A stretch of 64,000 bases of DNA, taken from positions 620,001 to 684,000 of the forward strand of contig NZ_AP024484.1 of NCBI RefSeq assembly GCF_017347605.1. The letters run 5' to 3'. The notes under the pieces were generated by a model that was not told where the DNA came from, ran no database searches, and saw nothing but the letters and a program-made list of their open reading frames with translations. Below are positions 1-10,474 of the stretch, piece by piece. The position numbers and the translations under genes are program-made. The stretch comes from Prevotella herbatica. Lineage in GTDB: Bacteria > Bacteroidota > Bacteroidia > Bacteroidales > Bacteroidaceae. Positions within the stretch are counted from its first letter, which is position 1, and every line of letters starts with the position of its first letter.

Positions 1-58
1 ACCCTTAGGGTACTCCTGCTTATTATAGAATAATTATTATTATCCATTGTAAATAGGA

Positions 59-1048
59 TTATTCAAGAGTAACGTTACAAACAAATTCTATAAATTTGCT
101 ATTATCTGTCTTACTTGCATAGACAAAATGTAACTTAATCTTTGTTCCTGCTGCAACACCTGGTGCTCTACCTATTCCTACAGAACCATCATGGGTCTCT
201 ACGAAATAACTAAATCCTGTCTTACCCCATGTTGTTACCTTTCCTGATCCATCAAGCCAATACCCAAGTCCATTTGCAGTATAGGTAGATGTAGTATCCC
301 ATTTGCCTTCATCGTCAGCCATATACATTGCTATGTCACCTTTTGAATCTTGCACAACAGAATTAAAGTCAGATGCAGTCATACCAAGACATTTTTGAAT
401 CGCATCTGAATAATCGGCAAACTTAACTTCATAAGAACTATAATCACCAGTAGGAATAGTTATTGTAGGCATAATAAGTCCAGGGTCTGTAACAGATATC
501 AGAACGCTCAGCCTCACATACTGGTCATAGTCTTTGCCATTGTTTATAGCAAAACCTACATTGTCAGAAAAAGACACACCTGCAGAAGAGTTTTCTGGCA
601 CTCCAACTATTATAGACTTTGATGCTTTATCAAGTTCTATATATCCGGCTGCGTCAGATTCTTTACTCACAATCTGTCCCGACTTGTTATAGTACCAACC
701 AGTTGTACCTTTAGTGGTAGCCGTCTTATCCCATATTCCACGAGAAGTATTGATATTGTAGAATACAACTTTGCCGGTTTCAAGTCCTGCAATCATATCG
801 TCTACAGTCATCCCTAACTTTGTCTGGATAGTTTCGGCATAATCTTTAAGATTTATTGTTTTAAGAGCTACATGCCCCTTGCGAAATTCAGCGGTAGTGC
901 TGATATTGGCACTTGCATCAGTTCGCAGATAAGGAGCCTCATTCTCTGTATATACATGCTTTTCTACAGCATCTTCAGGGTCTGTGCTACAAGCGCTTAA
1001 TCCTAACGCCATGCAAACCGCCGCTATATATAATATATTCTTTTTCAT
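59..1048 (-). CDS. DUF4859-like surface lipoprotein of the GH127 locus
   Basis: Probable outer-surface lipoprotein of 329 aa. The N-terminus is a type II signal with lipobox LSAC and Cys20. The mature part holds two copies of one domain, about residues 65-190 and 205-329. Each opens with a D-Y-x-x-x-I-Q-x-x-L-G-M helix (KLGMTVDD, CLGMTASDF) and carries a GxWDTT/GIWDKT segment and a GYW/GWYYNKSG strand. This resembles DUF4859 modules found beside SusD proteins in Bacteroidota; the family call is from memory. It is last in a minus-strand operon after GH127, SusC and SusD, 40 bases after SusD. The position suggests a surface glycan-binding protein, but no binding site can be pointed to. Confidence 0.7.
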   Translation of the reverse strand: MKKNILYIAAVCMALGLSACSTDPEDAVEKHVYTENEAPYLRTDASANISTTAEFRKGHVALKTINLKDYAETIQTKLGMTVDDMIAGLETGKVVFYNINTSRGIWDKTATTKGTTGWYYNKSGQIVSKESDAAGYIELDKASKSIIVGVPENSSAGVSFSDNVGFAINNGKDYDQYVRLSVLISVTDPGLIMPTITIPTGDYSSYEVKFADYSDAIQKCLGMTASDFNSVVQDSKGDIAMYMADDEGKWDTTSTYTANGLGYWLDGSGKVTTWGKTGFSYFVETHDGSVGIGRAPGVAAGTKIKLHFVYASKTDNSKFIEFVCNVTLE

Positions 1049-1088
1049 AAGAAATTATAAGTTTAAAGGTTTTATATATTCTACCTAT

Positions 1089-2750
1089 TTATTTACCTGT
1101 AGTAGTTCCATAACCAGGATTCTGCTTTAGTTTTGGATTTCCATCCATAGCACTCTTTGGTATTGGGAACAGGTCACCATTTCTATCTGTTACAGCATCT
1201 TTACAGAACCATGATTTGCCATTGTAGACATTCATGTTAGTACCCTTAATATTAAATCGAATAAGTTCATCACGACGGTGAGCTTCACAAACAAATTCTT
1301 TTCCATATTCATCAAGCAGTCCGCCAAATTCAATATCTGCACCACCTTCATTCGTTATAATCCATTTATCCTCACCACCAAGAGTACCTTGATTCTCTCT
1401 GTGACCGTAGTTGTAGTTACTGCCACCTTTGAGTTGTGCCACTGTTATTGTAGCTTTGCTTGGATCAGATTTGAAGTTACGTGCGCGAACCTTTGTAACA
1501 AGGTCGGCTGCTGTTTGTTCATCTTGACCAAGACGTAACAAGCATTCAGCTTTCATCATGTAAGCATCTGCCAAGCGGAAATATGGCACGTCATCATAAC
1601 TCGTTCCGAAATCACCACTCTTAATTTCATACTTAATAAGTCTGTAGCTTTCAAAAGGATAACATCCCGGATTGTCAATACTATGAAGTTCCTTTGTATA
1701 TATCAATGGTTCACCATCAGCCGTTATAGCTGTTCCGTCCATTGCATATTGCTGACCACCAGTCCAAGTATTGTCCATACGGGTATCTCCCGTCTCATAA
1801 GTATCAAGGAACTGTGGGAATACGATACCACCACCAGTAGCCCAACCAGAGAAGTTCCAACGTGCTCTACCAGCATTATGTATCCATAAGTTTGCCATGT
1901 AGTTACCACCAGCATATTTGTTTTCCAATGGAATACCAAATATTATTTCAGGAGAAGTAGAAATGTCTTCTTTGAAATTATCGCTATAGTTTGGTGCCAA
2001 TGAGAATGGACCTGCAATAACCTTATTTACTTCATCAAGAGATTTACTATACCATGTTTTATCTGTATCATCTTTAAACCATGCATTATGGTTAAGATAG
2101 AGTTTGGCTAGCAACATGTGAGCTGCATACTTATTGATTTTACCCATTTCGATCTTACTTGGGCATTTCTCTGCAACAGCATTCAATTCACTTGCTATCC
2201 AATCATATACAACTTTTGGATCAGCCTGTTCTGGAGTCCATCCAGCTTCGTGAACATAGGTTGTATCAAGCGGAATGTTTCTATAAAGATCTAACAGGTT
2301 GTAATAGTATAACGCACGATATGCGCGAACCTGTGCTACAATATCTTCATTTGAAGCGATAGCTTTATTTGCTAGAATTTTATTACATGCATTCACTCCA
2401 GCATAGTTATTCTCCCAGTTTACCTGGAAAAAGCCTATCTTAGAATTAAGCTGATGCTTATGCATTGAAACATAAAGGTCGCCCCATCCTATACCAATAC
2501 GTGAAGGAACTCCCCAAACGTCAGAACTCATATCCATGATATCCGACATACCAAACCATCCCCAATAAACACTTCTAAGACTGCTGTAAACAGGGGCAAT
2601 AGTATGTTCAAGTTCTGTTTCTGAAAATTCATGCTGTTCAGACGAAATAGTATCATATAATGTTTCGTCTAGATCTGTACATCCAACCATTGATAGCCCA
2701 CAAGCTGCAATCATGGCAGACATAAATATCTTATTTATTTGTTTATTCAT
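1089..2750 (-). CDS. SusD/RagB family glycan-binding lipoprotein
   Basis: SusD-like outer-membrane lipoprotein, 553 aa, that would cap the adjacent SusC channel and capture oligosaccharide. The signal ends at lipobox SMVGC with Cys24, followed by TDLDE. Typical SusD features are a long N-terminal TPR-like helical region (AYRALYYYNLLDLYRNIPLD, MLLAKLYLN) and a C-terminal end with FPIPKSAMDGNPKLKQNPGY. It follows the SusC stop by 18 bases on the minus strand and is surely cotranscribed with it. The ligand is inferred only from the neighbouring GH127 and GH97 enzymes. Confidence 0.95.
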   Translation of the reverse strand: MNKQINKIFMSAMIAACGLSMVGCTDLDETLYDTISSEQHEFSETELEHTIAPVYSSLRSVYWGWFGMSDIMDMSSDVWGVPSRIGIGWGDLYVSMHKHQLNSKIGFFQVNWENNYAGVNACNKILANKAIASNEDIVAQVRAYRALYYYNLLDLYRNIPLDTTYVHEAGWTPEQADPKVVYDWIASELNAVAEKCPSKIEMGKINKYAAHMLLAKLYLNHNAWFKDDTDKTWYSKSLDEVNKVIAGPFSLAPNYSDNFKEDISTSPEIIFGIPLENKYAGGNYMANLWIHNAGRARWNFSGWATGGGIVFPQFLDTYETGDTRMDNTWTGGQQYAMDGTAITADGEPLIYTKELHSIDNPGCYPFESYRLIKYEIKSGDFGTSYDDVPYFRLADAYMMKAECLLRLGQDEQTAADLVTKVRARNFKSDPSKATITVAQLKGGSNYNYGHRENQGTLGGEDKWIITNEGGADIEFGGLLDEYGKEFVCEAHRRDELIRFNIKGTNMNVYNGKSWFCKDAVTDRNGDLFPIPKSAMDGNPKLKQNPGYGTTTGK

Positions 2751-2768
2751 GACTTTATGCTTTAAATA

Positions 2769-5700
2769 TTAGAATGTGAATTTTGCGCCCAAAGTGAACG
2801 TACGTATTGATGGATATTTATCACGCCAGTCAATACCTGAACTCAAAGGATCGGTATTAGACAATTCTGGGTCGAGTCCCTTATAACCTGTTATTGTAAA
2901 CAAATTGCTACCTGACAAATATACATAGATATTCTTTGCATACTTATCTGACTTCAAAGGAACAGTATATCCGAGCGTAAGATTAGAAAGTTTTACATAG
3001 TTTCCGTTTTCAAGATAATAGCTCACAAAAGTCTGCTTCTGTGCTCTTGACAAAACATAATCTCCATATTGCTTATCAGCTGCTGATTTAAGATGATTGT
3101 AGACAACGGCATTGTTCTCATAATAAGCACGTGCCTCATTAAATATTTTAAATCCAAACTGACCAGTAAACTGCATATTCAAGTCAAATCCTTTATAACT
3201 GAACGAGTTGTTCCATCCTAGATTAACCTTAGGAATCGCATTACCTAGGTATTGATGATACTTGTCATCCGTAAGCATATTATCATTAAACTCTTCGGCT
3301 TTTCCTGTTTCCTTGTTTTCAATCATCCAGAGTCCATTTTCAGAAACTCCTACGCTCTTCATACCATACCACTGTCCTAATGGTTTACCAACTTCAAGAC
3401 GTTGTGTTGTCAAAGATATAGGCTCGCCAATAACAGCCATATCATGCTGATTTGCAGTCTGATAAAGAGCGTTTGAGAGACTTAATAGTTTTGTTGCATT
3501 ATATGCAGCCGTTACAGTTGTTCTCCATTCAAAGTCTTTCATGCGCACTGGTACAGCATTTACAGCAATTTCAATACCCATATTACGCATCTTTCCTACA
3601 TTTGCTAAAGTAGTATTATAGAGGTTTGGAGGACATGGAACATCATACGACCACAACATATCAGAAGTCTTCTTATGATACATATCAATCGTTCCAGACA
3701 AACGGTCATTCAACACACTCCAGTCGATACCAACATTAAACTCGGTACTCTTTTCCCATTTCAAATTTGGATTAGGATTAGAAGTGACATTCAGTCCCTG
3801 ATACCATGTACCATTATCATAGTAGTATGGATCGCCTAGTGACCATTGTGTTAATGATTGGTAAGAGCCACTTGGAATCACACCGGTCACACCAAATCCT
3901 GCACGAAGTTTCAAATTGTTAATCCATGTAAGTGATTTCATGAAACTCTCGTTACTGATGGTCCAACCAAGTGATGCAGATGGGAATGTACCCCATTTGT
4001 TATTGGCTCCGAATTTTGAAGAACCCTCACGGCGAACACTTACAAGAACATTGTATTTATCAGCATATCCATAGCTTATACGTCCAAAGAAACCTACAAG
4101 AGTATCATCATACTTGTAACTTCCCATTCCTGCCTTACCTTCTTTAAGGAAACCACCAACTCCAATATTATTATCCTGGTAGAAGTCGCTCATAAAGTTC
4201 GTATTATTGGCATTGAATCCTTCGTATTCGTTATATTGATAGCTGTATCCAGCAAGAGCCTCTATGCGGTGATTGCCAAACTGATGCTTGTATGTAGAGG
4301 TCAATTCCAGATTATCACTCTTTCCATACGAGTAGCTATGATAGGCATAACCTGTGTGATAATTTATCACCTGATCATAATACTTTGAAGTGTAATATCC
4401 CTTATCATGGCTATTGTCACGATCTGTAGAAAGCATTAGGTTGGTTTGCCATCCCTTTATTGGTTCAAAGGTAAGGTTACCTACCATTCGTGTGTTTTCA
4501 GTCTTATACTCACCCTTATGCTCATTTAGCAATTCAACAGGATTCATATAGTAGTTGACAGCCATATTCTCATAATAGCTTCCATCCTGATTATAGATTG
4601 GCTCGGTAGGATTACGCATGATAGCTTGACGGTATATCTGTGTTGCAGCAGCATCAACTGGTCCATTCTCATGCCAACGCTTCATGATATTGAAAGAAAT
4701 TTTCATCATATCATTCATGAACCAGTGAGATAAACCTCCATTGAAGCGCATATCATTAGAATATGTCTTTATAATCACACCCTGCTGATCACGATAAGTG
4801 AAGTCTGCATTATACGTTGTACTCTTGTCGCCACCGCTAATCATGATATTATGATTATGTGTAAATGCAGTGCGTGTCACAGCATCAAGCCAATCTGTGT
4901 CATATCCCTTATCATTAAATTGTGTAAGACCGTTACGAACATCAGTTCCGTCCATCATATCAAGCTTTTTGCCGAACGAAGATAAAGACATATAACCACT
5001 GTAATTAACAGTAGTGGCTGCATCACGTCTGCCACTCTTTGTTGTGATGATAATCACACCAGCAGCACCACGTGTTCCGTATATAGCAGCCGCTGATGCG
5101 TCTTTCAACACATCAACACTCGCAATGTCTTCAGGTGCAACAGTACTAAGACTGCCCTCTATTCCATCAACGAGAACCAATGGAGTGTTACCTCCACTAA
5201 GAGAGATGATACCACGAAGACGAATACTTGATGCTACGCTTGGGTCACCACTACCATTGGCAATGGTAAGACCAGCAACTTTACCTTTAATCAAGTCTCC
5301 AGCATCTTTTATATTTCCCTTAGAAAAATCTTCTGATTTAATGCTTGTTATTGCTGATGTTATGTCACCTTTCTTTTGAGTACCATAACCGATGACAACA
5401 ACTTCGCTGATAGATTTGAGGTCTTCTTTAAGAGTTATCTTGCCACCTTTTGTCGTTTCCTGAGTTATATAACCCACATAAGAGATAATAACAACACTAC
5501 CTCTCTTTATATTGAGAGTGTAGTCTCCGTTAATGTCGGTAACAGTGCCGTTGGAACTGCTGCCTTTTTCAACAACGCTAGCGCCGATGATAGGTTCACC
5601 ATTAGCGTCCAATACTGAACCTTTGATAACTGTCGTGTTTTGTTGGACAATAGTCGGAGAAGGATTTCCTGATGACTCTGGAGATGCCATTACAGGAATT

Positions 5701-5789
5701 GCTGTTCCCGTAGACAAAAGTAAACACGCAGAGGCTTTTATAAATGCATTACTATGCATGAAGCCATTTGAAAATAGTGTTTTCTTCAT
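2769..5789 (-). CDS. SusC/RagA TonB-linked outer membrane transporter
   Basis: TonB-dependent oligosaccharide importer, 1006 aa. After a signal peptide (about residues 1-36) come a CarboxypepD-regulatory-like domain (GSVLDANGEPIIGASVVEKG, about 57-135), a TonB box-like VVVIGYGTQKKGD, a plug domain with LVLVDGIEGS and VDVLKDASAAAIYGTRGAAG, and a C-terminal beta-barrel ending in aromatic TLGAKFTF. It sits between GH127 upstream (33-base gap) and SusD downstream (18-base gap). The substrate is probably arabinose/galactose-containing oligosaccharide, inferred from the locus. No ECF sigma or hybrid two-component regulator lies next to it. Confidence 0.96.
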   Translation of the reverse strand: MKKTLFSNGFMHSNAFIKASACLLLSTGTAIPVMASPESSGNPSPTIVQQNTTVIKGSVLDANGEPIIGASVVEKGSSSNGTVTDINGDYTLNIKRGSVVIISYVGYITQETTKGGKITLKEDLKSISEVVVIGYGTQKKGDITSAITSIKSEDFSKGNIKDAGDLIKGKVAGLTIANGSGDPSVASSIRLRGIISLSGGNTPLVLVDGIEGSLSTVAPEDIASVDVLKDASAAAIYGTRGAAGVIIITTKSGRRDAATTVNYSGYMSLSSFGKKLDMMDGTDVRNGLTQFNDKGYDTDWLDAVTRTAFTHNHNIMISGGDKSTTYNADFTYRDQQGVIIKTYSNDMRFNGGLSHWFMNDMMKISFNIMKRWHENGPVDAAATQIYRQAIMRNPTEPIYNQDGSYYENMAVNYYMNPVELLNEHKGEYKTENTRMVGNLTFEPIKGWQTNLMLSTDRDNSHDKGYYTSKYYDQVINYHTGYAYHSYSYGKSDNLELTSTYKHQFGNHRIEALAGYSYQYNEYEGFNANNTNFMSDFYQDNNIGVGGFLKEGKAGMGSYKYDDTLVGFFGRISYGYADKYNVLVSVRREGSSKFGANNKWGTFPSASLGWTISNESFMKSLTWINNLKLRAGFGVTGVIPSGSYQSLTQWSLGDPYYYDNGTWYQGLNVTSNPNPNLKWEKSTEFNVGIDWSVLNDRLSGTIDMYHKKTSDMLWSYDVPCPPNLYNTTLANVGKMRNMGIEIAVNAVPVRMKDFEWRTTVTAAYNATKLLSLSNALYQTANQHDMAVIGEPISLTTQRLEVGKPLGQWYGMKSVGVSENGLWMIENKETGKAEEFNDNMLTDDKYHQYLGNAIPKVNLGWNNSFSYKGFDLNMQFTGQFGFKIFNEARAYYENNAVVYNHLKSAADKQYGDYVLSRAQKQTFVSYYLENGNYVKLSNLTLGYTVPLKSDKYAKNIYVYLSGSNLFTITGYKGLDPELSNTDPLSSGIDWRDKYPSIRTFTLGAKFTF

Positions 5790-5822
5790 GATTGACTCTT
5801 TTTGTTTTGAGGTTTGATATTA

Positions 5823-8264
5823 TTAGTTATTAACTTTCCATTCTATAATTCCACCGCTTGCGCCCTTTTGCAAGTTAGCTATTATCTTCAATCCAGTAGT
5901 GGTTATTGGAGCAAAATCCACGCTGTTATATTTGTCTTTATCAACACCATAACTGCTGTGATTTTCTACTTCCTTCCAATTGCCATCACTGTCCTTATAA
6001 TATAGTTTCCAACTTTCCGGAGTTCTGAAGTTTCCGTCATAATGATCGAAGTCCAACCAATAGACTTCTACATTACTTACTGTATATGGTTTATCAAATT
6101 CATAAGCGATGCTTTCCGGCGTTCCATTCTTTAGCCACCAATAATGATAAGGCTTGCTTATATCGCTGCTTCGTTTGGGTTCCCATTGATCATTTACTCC
6201 CCAAGCTTCTCCCATTACAGCTGCTGTTTCGGGAGCATCTTTCTGTATTGCACTCTGATAAAACAAAGTTCTAGCTTTGCTTGCGATAGTTGGTTGTGGT
6301 TTTACATGTGCATAGATTGGAGAATATGGTATCCATACTTCCATCTGGTCGGCTCCACGATTATTCCAAGTACTGTATGGTATTGCTTTAAAAGTAGTTT
6401 CCTTCACTGTTCCGTCAGCTTCAACTTCACTTGCTTTACCTGTTAGTTCTACAATTCCGTTTAATTTATTCGTTTTAAGTTCTGCATCAATCTGTGTTTT
6501 GCTAGTTATCACTTTGTTGAACACCATAGAGTCTGGCTGATCTTTCCCTTCCAAACAATATACGATAGGTCCACGCTCAAGTGCATATTTACCACGATCA
6601 TCTTCTGCATTGTCGTTTGCACTTATTCGTCTCACATCCATTGGGAATGATAATTCTATCACATCACCCTTCTTCCATTTTTTGTTCACTACGGCATATC
6701 CGTCAACTGTATATGCTTGTGTCTTTGTTCCATTTACCTTTACAACATATTGCTTTGCAGAATCGACAAAGTTATAAAGATTTGTAGCGACAGGTCTATT
6801 CTTTACCCATGAAGGAATGCGAAGGCGGATATTGAATTTAGCGTTGTTTTTAGGATTTACGGTTATCTTTACGTTTCCATTCCATGGATAATCTGTATGT
6901 TGTAGTAACTCTGTACCATTCACGTTTCCTTTTCCTTGAATATATAGATTCACAAAGATGTCACTGCCTTGGGATGCATATTGATATTGCGGAACACTTG
7001 CCATGAAACGTGTCACATTGCCAGGACAGCAAGCGCAACCAAACCATTTCTGACGTTCATGCTGTCCCATGCTCTCCAATGGATTATCATAGAAGAATTT
7101 GTCTCCGCTCAAACTTACTCCGCTCAACACACCATTATATAGTGCACGTTCATATATATCAACATACTTACTGTCACCTGTGGCTAGGAACATACGATAG
7201 TTCCAATATACATTGGCAATAGACGCACATGTCTCACAATATGCAGTCATATTATTAAGTTCATAATTAGGACCGAATCCTTCTCCTTCGGCACGACTGC
7301 CCATACCACCTGTAATATATAGCTTCTTACCTGCCATGTTTTCCCATATACGTTCAAGCGCATGGAAATAGGCAGTATCGTTAGTCAGTGAAGCTACATC
7401 AGCAACACCACTGAACAGATATCCGGCCCTTACGGCATGTCCCACGATTTCGTCTTGTTGTAATATAGGCTTATGATCCTGACTGTATTCACTTAGGGCA
7501 TGTCCGTCTGTTCCACGTCCAGTTTCCTCAACAAAGTATTTAGCCATATCAAGATATTGTCTTGTTCCTGTCACCTTATATAATTTACAGAGTGCCATCT
7601 CTACGATAGGATGTCCTGATGGTCTATGAATCTGTCCCTCATTAGGTCCGAAAGTCTTACAGATGAGATTAGCATTTTTTATTGCCACATTAAGAAAAGT
7701 TCTTTTTCCTGTAGCTTTATAATGTGCTATTGCCGACTCAATCATGTGTCCGCTGTTATAAAGTTCGTGACTGTTAATCTTTTCCCATTTGTGAGTACCC
7801 CACCATCCAGACAGTCGATAACATTTATTTGTTACGCATGTTGTCAGATAACCATCTGGTTCTTGTGCGGCAGCGATTATTGCTATTACGCTGTCTAGAT
7901 AATGATCTAGTTTCTTGTCGTAATGTACTGCGAGACTATAGCTTGCACCTTCTATTACTTTATAAGGATCGGTATCATCAAAAGAAAAATCTCCTCGATG
8001 CTCACCTTGCTTTATACCTGCAGCAATGGCAAAATTATCGAAGCGACCATTCTTTTCACATTCATGAAATGCTGAAGGTATTGATACGGTGCGGTTGATT
8101 TCTATTCGTGGGCTCCAAAACGTATCATTGAAATGCACTTTAGTAAATGGCACTTCAGTGATTGAAGCTTTGGCGCGAAGCAAATACTTCGGAAGTTGAT
8201 TCGAAGCATTTGCCCCAAAACCAAATAAAATACAACCTATAATTAATTTTGATTTCTTGTTCAT
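5823..8264 (-). CDS. GH127 beta-L-arabinofuranosidase with C-terminal discoidin-like domain
   Basis: Secreted or periplasmic glycoside hydrolase of family 127, 813 aa, with a signal peptide ending near ANAS. The zinc-thiolate active site of the family is visible: GEGFGP (acid/base Glu), AYCETC (Zn-binding Glu and Cys) and WFGCACCPGN, where Cys412 is the expected nucleophile and Cys413 a ligand. In the founding member HypBA1 the matching residues are Glu322, Glu338, Cys340, Cys417 and Cys418. The last ~150 residues (YWWLKNGTPESIAYEFDKPY to the end) look like an F5/8-type C or CBM32-like module. It is first gene of the minus-strand arm. The likely reaction is release of terminal L-arabinofuranose; other GH127 activities exist. 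Confidence 0.93.
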   Translation of the reverse strand: MNKKSKLIIGCILFGFGANASNQLPKYLLRAKASITEVPFTKVHFNDTFWSPRIEINRTVSIPSAFHECEKNGRFDNFAIAAGIKQGEHRGDFSFDDTDPYKVIEGASYSLAVHYDKKLDHYLDSVIAIIAAAQEPDGYLTTCVTNKCYRLSGWWGTHKWEKINSHELYNSGHMIESAIAHYKATGKRTFLNVAIKNANLICKTFGPNEGQIHRPSGHPIVEMALCKLYKVTGTRQYLDMAKYFVEETGRGTDGHALSEYSQDHKPILQQDEIVGHAVRAGYLFSGVADVASLTNDTAYFHALERIWENMAGKKLYITGGMGSRAEGEGFGPNYELNNMTAYCETCASIANVYWNYRMFLATGDSKYVDIYERALYNGVLSGVSLSGDKFFYDNPLESMGQHERQKWFGCACCPGNVTRFMASVPQYQYASQGSDIFVNLYIQGKGNVNGTELLQHTDYPWNGNVKITVNPKNNAKFNIRLRIPSWVKNRPVATNLYNFVDSAKQYVVKVNGTKTQAYTVDGYAVVNKKWKKGDVIELSFPMDVRRISANDNAEDDRGKYALERGPIVYCLEGKDQPDSMVFNKVITSKTQIDAELKTNKLNGIVELTGKASEVEADGTVKETTFKAIPYSTWNNRGADQMEVWIPYSPIYAHVKPQPTIASKARTLFYQSAIQKDAPETAAVMGEAWGVNDQWEPKRSSDISKPYHYWWLKNGTPESIAYEFDKPYTVSNVEVYWLDFDHYDGNFRTPESWKLYYKDSDGNWKEVENHSSYGVDKDKYNSVDFAPITTTGLKIIANLQKGASGGIIEWKVNN

Positions 8265-8292
8265 GGTCTTTTTTTGTTGCGGTTTTATAATC

Positions 8293-8301
8293 GCAAAGTA
8301 A
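8293..8301 (-). promoter_or_regulatory. -7 box of the GH127-SusC-SusD arm
   Basis: TTACTTTGC on the minus strand, one base from the TAnnTTTGC consensus, 29 bases before the GH127 start. It faces away from the plus-arm promoter in a 206-base divergent intergenic region. Confidence 0.5.
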
Positions 8302-8439
8302 CCTTAAATTTATTAAACTTGATAAAAATATCGTCTAGCAAAGTAGCAAAATCGTCCAAAAGGCTTAACAAAGTTTATTTTTGGACTATATTTTCATCCA
8401 GATTGGACTCTTTTGTCATCACTTGTTTTATAAAATTCA

Positions 8440-8448
8440 TATCTTTGC
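8440..8448 (+). promoter_or_regulatory. -7 box of the GH97-GH127 arm
   Basis: TATCTTTGC matches the Bacteroidota -7 consensus and lies 22 bases before the GH97 start codon. With the opposing box near 8297 it makes this intergenic region the divergent control point of the locus. Confidence 0.7.
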
Positions 8449-8470
8449 ACACGTATTTTAAAATTTCACC

Positions 8471-10450
8471 ATGAAAAGAATTCAGCTTATACTTATCGCC
8501 TTATTATTACTAGGTGGAAAAGCTTTCGCTAATACATATAATGTGAAGTCACCCGACAGCCGCATTAAACTTTATGTAAATACAGACGATAGTATTTCCT
8601 TCTATGTAAATCTAGGTAATCATGAGATTATACATAAATCTGGTATCGGACTTATTCTTGATAAAGGTTACAGAATAGGTAACCAAGTGAAGGTTGTTGA
8701 TGTAAAAACTTCGAATATAAACGAAATAATACATGCTCCTTTTTATCGTCAAGACCATTTTCAAAATCATTATCATGAATTGAAGTTGACGTTTAAAAAT
8801 GGATTTGGCGTAACTTTTAGAGTATTTAATGAAGGCTTTGCTTATCGCTTTTTCTATACAAAGAAAAAACAGATTATTATAAATAATGAGATTGCCGATT
8901 ATAATTTTGGTAAGGATAAAGAAGCATGGCTACCCTACACCACCAACGACAAGGCTCCATTTGCAATGGCTTTCCAGAATATTTATGACCATACAGCTAT
9001 TGGTAAGGCTGAAAACAAGATTGCCTTTCTACCAGCAACGGTTAACTGTGGAAATGCAAAAGTAACTATTCTTGAGAGTGATTTGGTTTCATATCCAGGA
9101 ATGTTTATTATTGCGGATGGTGATTATCTAAAAGGTGTATTCGCTAAATATCCAAAGAAGATGGAGTACTATCCTTGGAGACACATGAATCATGTTGCAG
9201 AAACGAATAACTATATAGCTGCTTCAACAGGTGCATCGAATTATCCATGGAGAGTTTTCGCCATTACAGAAGCTGATACACAGATGCCTGTAAATAATAT
9301 GGTATATGCGTTAGCACGTCCAAACAAGATTGGCAATACTGATTGGATACACCCCGGAAAGGTATCATGGGACTGGTGGAATGACTGGAATCTTAAAGGC
9401 GTTGACTTCAAGGCTGGGATAAACCAACAGACTTATAAATACTATATAGATTTCGCATCGAAAAACCACATCGAATATATTGTTCTTGACGAAGGTTGGT
9501 ATGATTCTAAAAGTGGTGACATTATGCACCCTATAAAGGACTTGAACCTAGAGGAACTTATAGAATATGGCAAAAAGCGTAATGTTGGAATTGTATTGTG
9601 GTCGGTATTTAATGTAATGGATGAAAATCTAGAAAATATATGCCGACATTATGCTGATATGGGAATAAAGGGATTTAAGGTTGACTTTATGGACCGAGAT
9701 GACCAAACTGCTGTTGAAATGGTTGAACGCTTGGCTGCTTGCACGGCTAAACATCACCTTATCCTTGATTTGCATGGCATATACAAACCTGTAGGACTGA
9801 ACAGAACATACCCCAACATCATTAACTATGAAAGTGTTTTTGGTATGGAAGAATCAAGGTGGACAACCATCGACCACGATATGCCTTTATATGATGTCAC
9901 TTTCCCTTACATAAGAATGATGGCAGGGCAAGTTGACTTCACTCCCGGAGCAATGAGAAATGGAACAAAGAGCGATTGGAAGGCAAACTATACCAAACCT
10001 ATGTCTATGGGCACACGATGTCATCAGGCTGCATGCTATGTAGTTCAAGACAGTCCTTTTACAATGCTTGCAGATTCCCCTACAAACTATGAAGCTGACA
10101 CCACATATACGAAATATATTTCTACTATTCCTGTAGTATATAATGAGACGACTATTCCACAAGGAGAAATAGGTAAGTATATTGTTACAGCCAGACGTGC
10201 TGGTAACAAATGGTATATAGCAGGACAGACAAACTGGGATTCTCGTGATATCACACTGCAATTTCCTTTTCTGAAATCAGGAGTTGAATACAGCGCTAGA
10301 ATATTGAAAGACGGCATTAACGCAGATCATGACGCAGAAGACTATCGCATAGATAACTTCACTGTTAATGCAAATTCTTCTATCAAAGTGCATCTTGCTT
10401 CTGGCGGAGGCTTTGTGATCGCAATCACGCCGAAAGCTGTTTCTGAATAA
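8471..10450 (+). CDS. GH97 glycoside hydrolase, probably a retaining member
   Basis: Secreted/periplasmic GH97 enzyme, 659 aa, signal peptide ending near AFANT. The family order is visible: N-terminal beta-sandwich (about 20-285), a TIM barrel starting at WIHPGKVSWDWWNDW, and a C-terminal beta domain. In the barrel KVDFMDRDDQ (Asp405, Asp408) lies where retaining GH97 members place their Asp nucleophile, and NYESVFGMEESRW follows. GH97 includes inverting alpha-glucosidases (SusB) and retaining alpha-galactosidases or beta-L-arabinopyranosidases. The acidic VDFMD segment and the GH127 neighbours favour the second group, by inference. The next gene, GH127, starts 24 bases later. Confidence 0.92.
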   Translation: MKRIQLILIALLLLGGKAFANTYNVKSPDSRIKLYVNTDDSISFYVNLGNHEIIHKSGIGLILDKGYRIGNQVKVVDVKTSNINEIIHAPFYRQDHFQNHYHELKLTFKNGFGVTFRVFNEGFAYRFFYTKKKQIIINNEIADYNFGKDKEAWLPYTTNDKAPFAMAFQNIYDHTAIGKAENKIAFLPATVNCGNAKVTILESDLVSYPGMFIIADGDYLKGVFAKYPKKMEYYPWRHMNHVAETNNYIAASTGASNYPWRVFAITEADTQMPVNNMVYALARPNKIGNTDWIHPGKVSWDWWNDWNLKGVDFKAGINQQTYKYYIDFASKNHIEYIVLDEGWYDSKSGDIMHPIKDLNLEELIEYGKKRNVGIVLWSVFNVMDENLENICRHYADMGIKGFKVDFMDRDDQTAVEMVERLAACTAKHHLILDLHGIYKPVGLNRTYPNIINYESVFGMEESRWTTIDHDMPLYDVTFPYIRMMAGQVDFTPGAMRNGTKSDWKANYTKPMSMGTRCHQAACYVVQDSPFTMLADSPTNYEADTTYTKYISTIPVVYNETTIPQGEIGKYIVTARRAGNKWYIAGQTNWDSRDITLQFPFLKSGVEYSARILKDGINADHDAEDYRIDNFTVNANSSIKVHLASGGGFVIAITPKAVSE

Positions 10451-10474
10451 AATAAAACATATAAAATAATAACG

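Noticed and set aside
5014..5379. 121-aa plus-strand ORF inside susC
   Set aside because: Shadow of the plug-domain coding region; composition mirrors the conserved minus-strand motifs.
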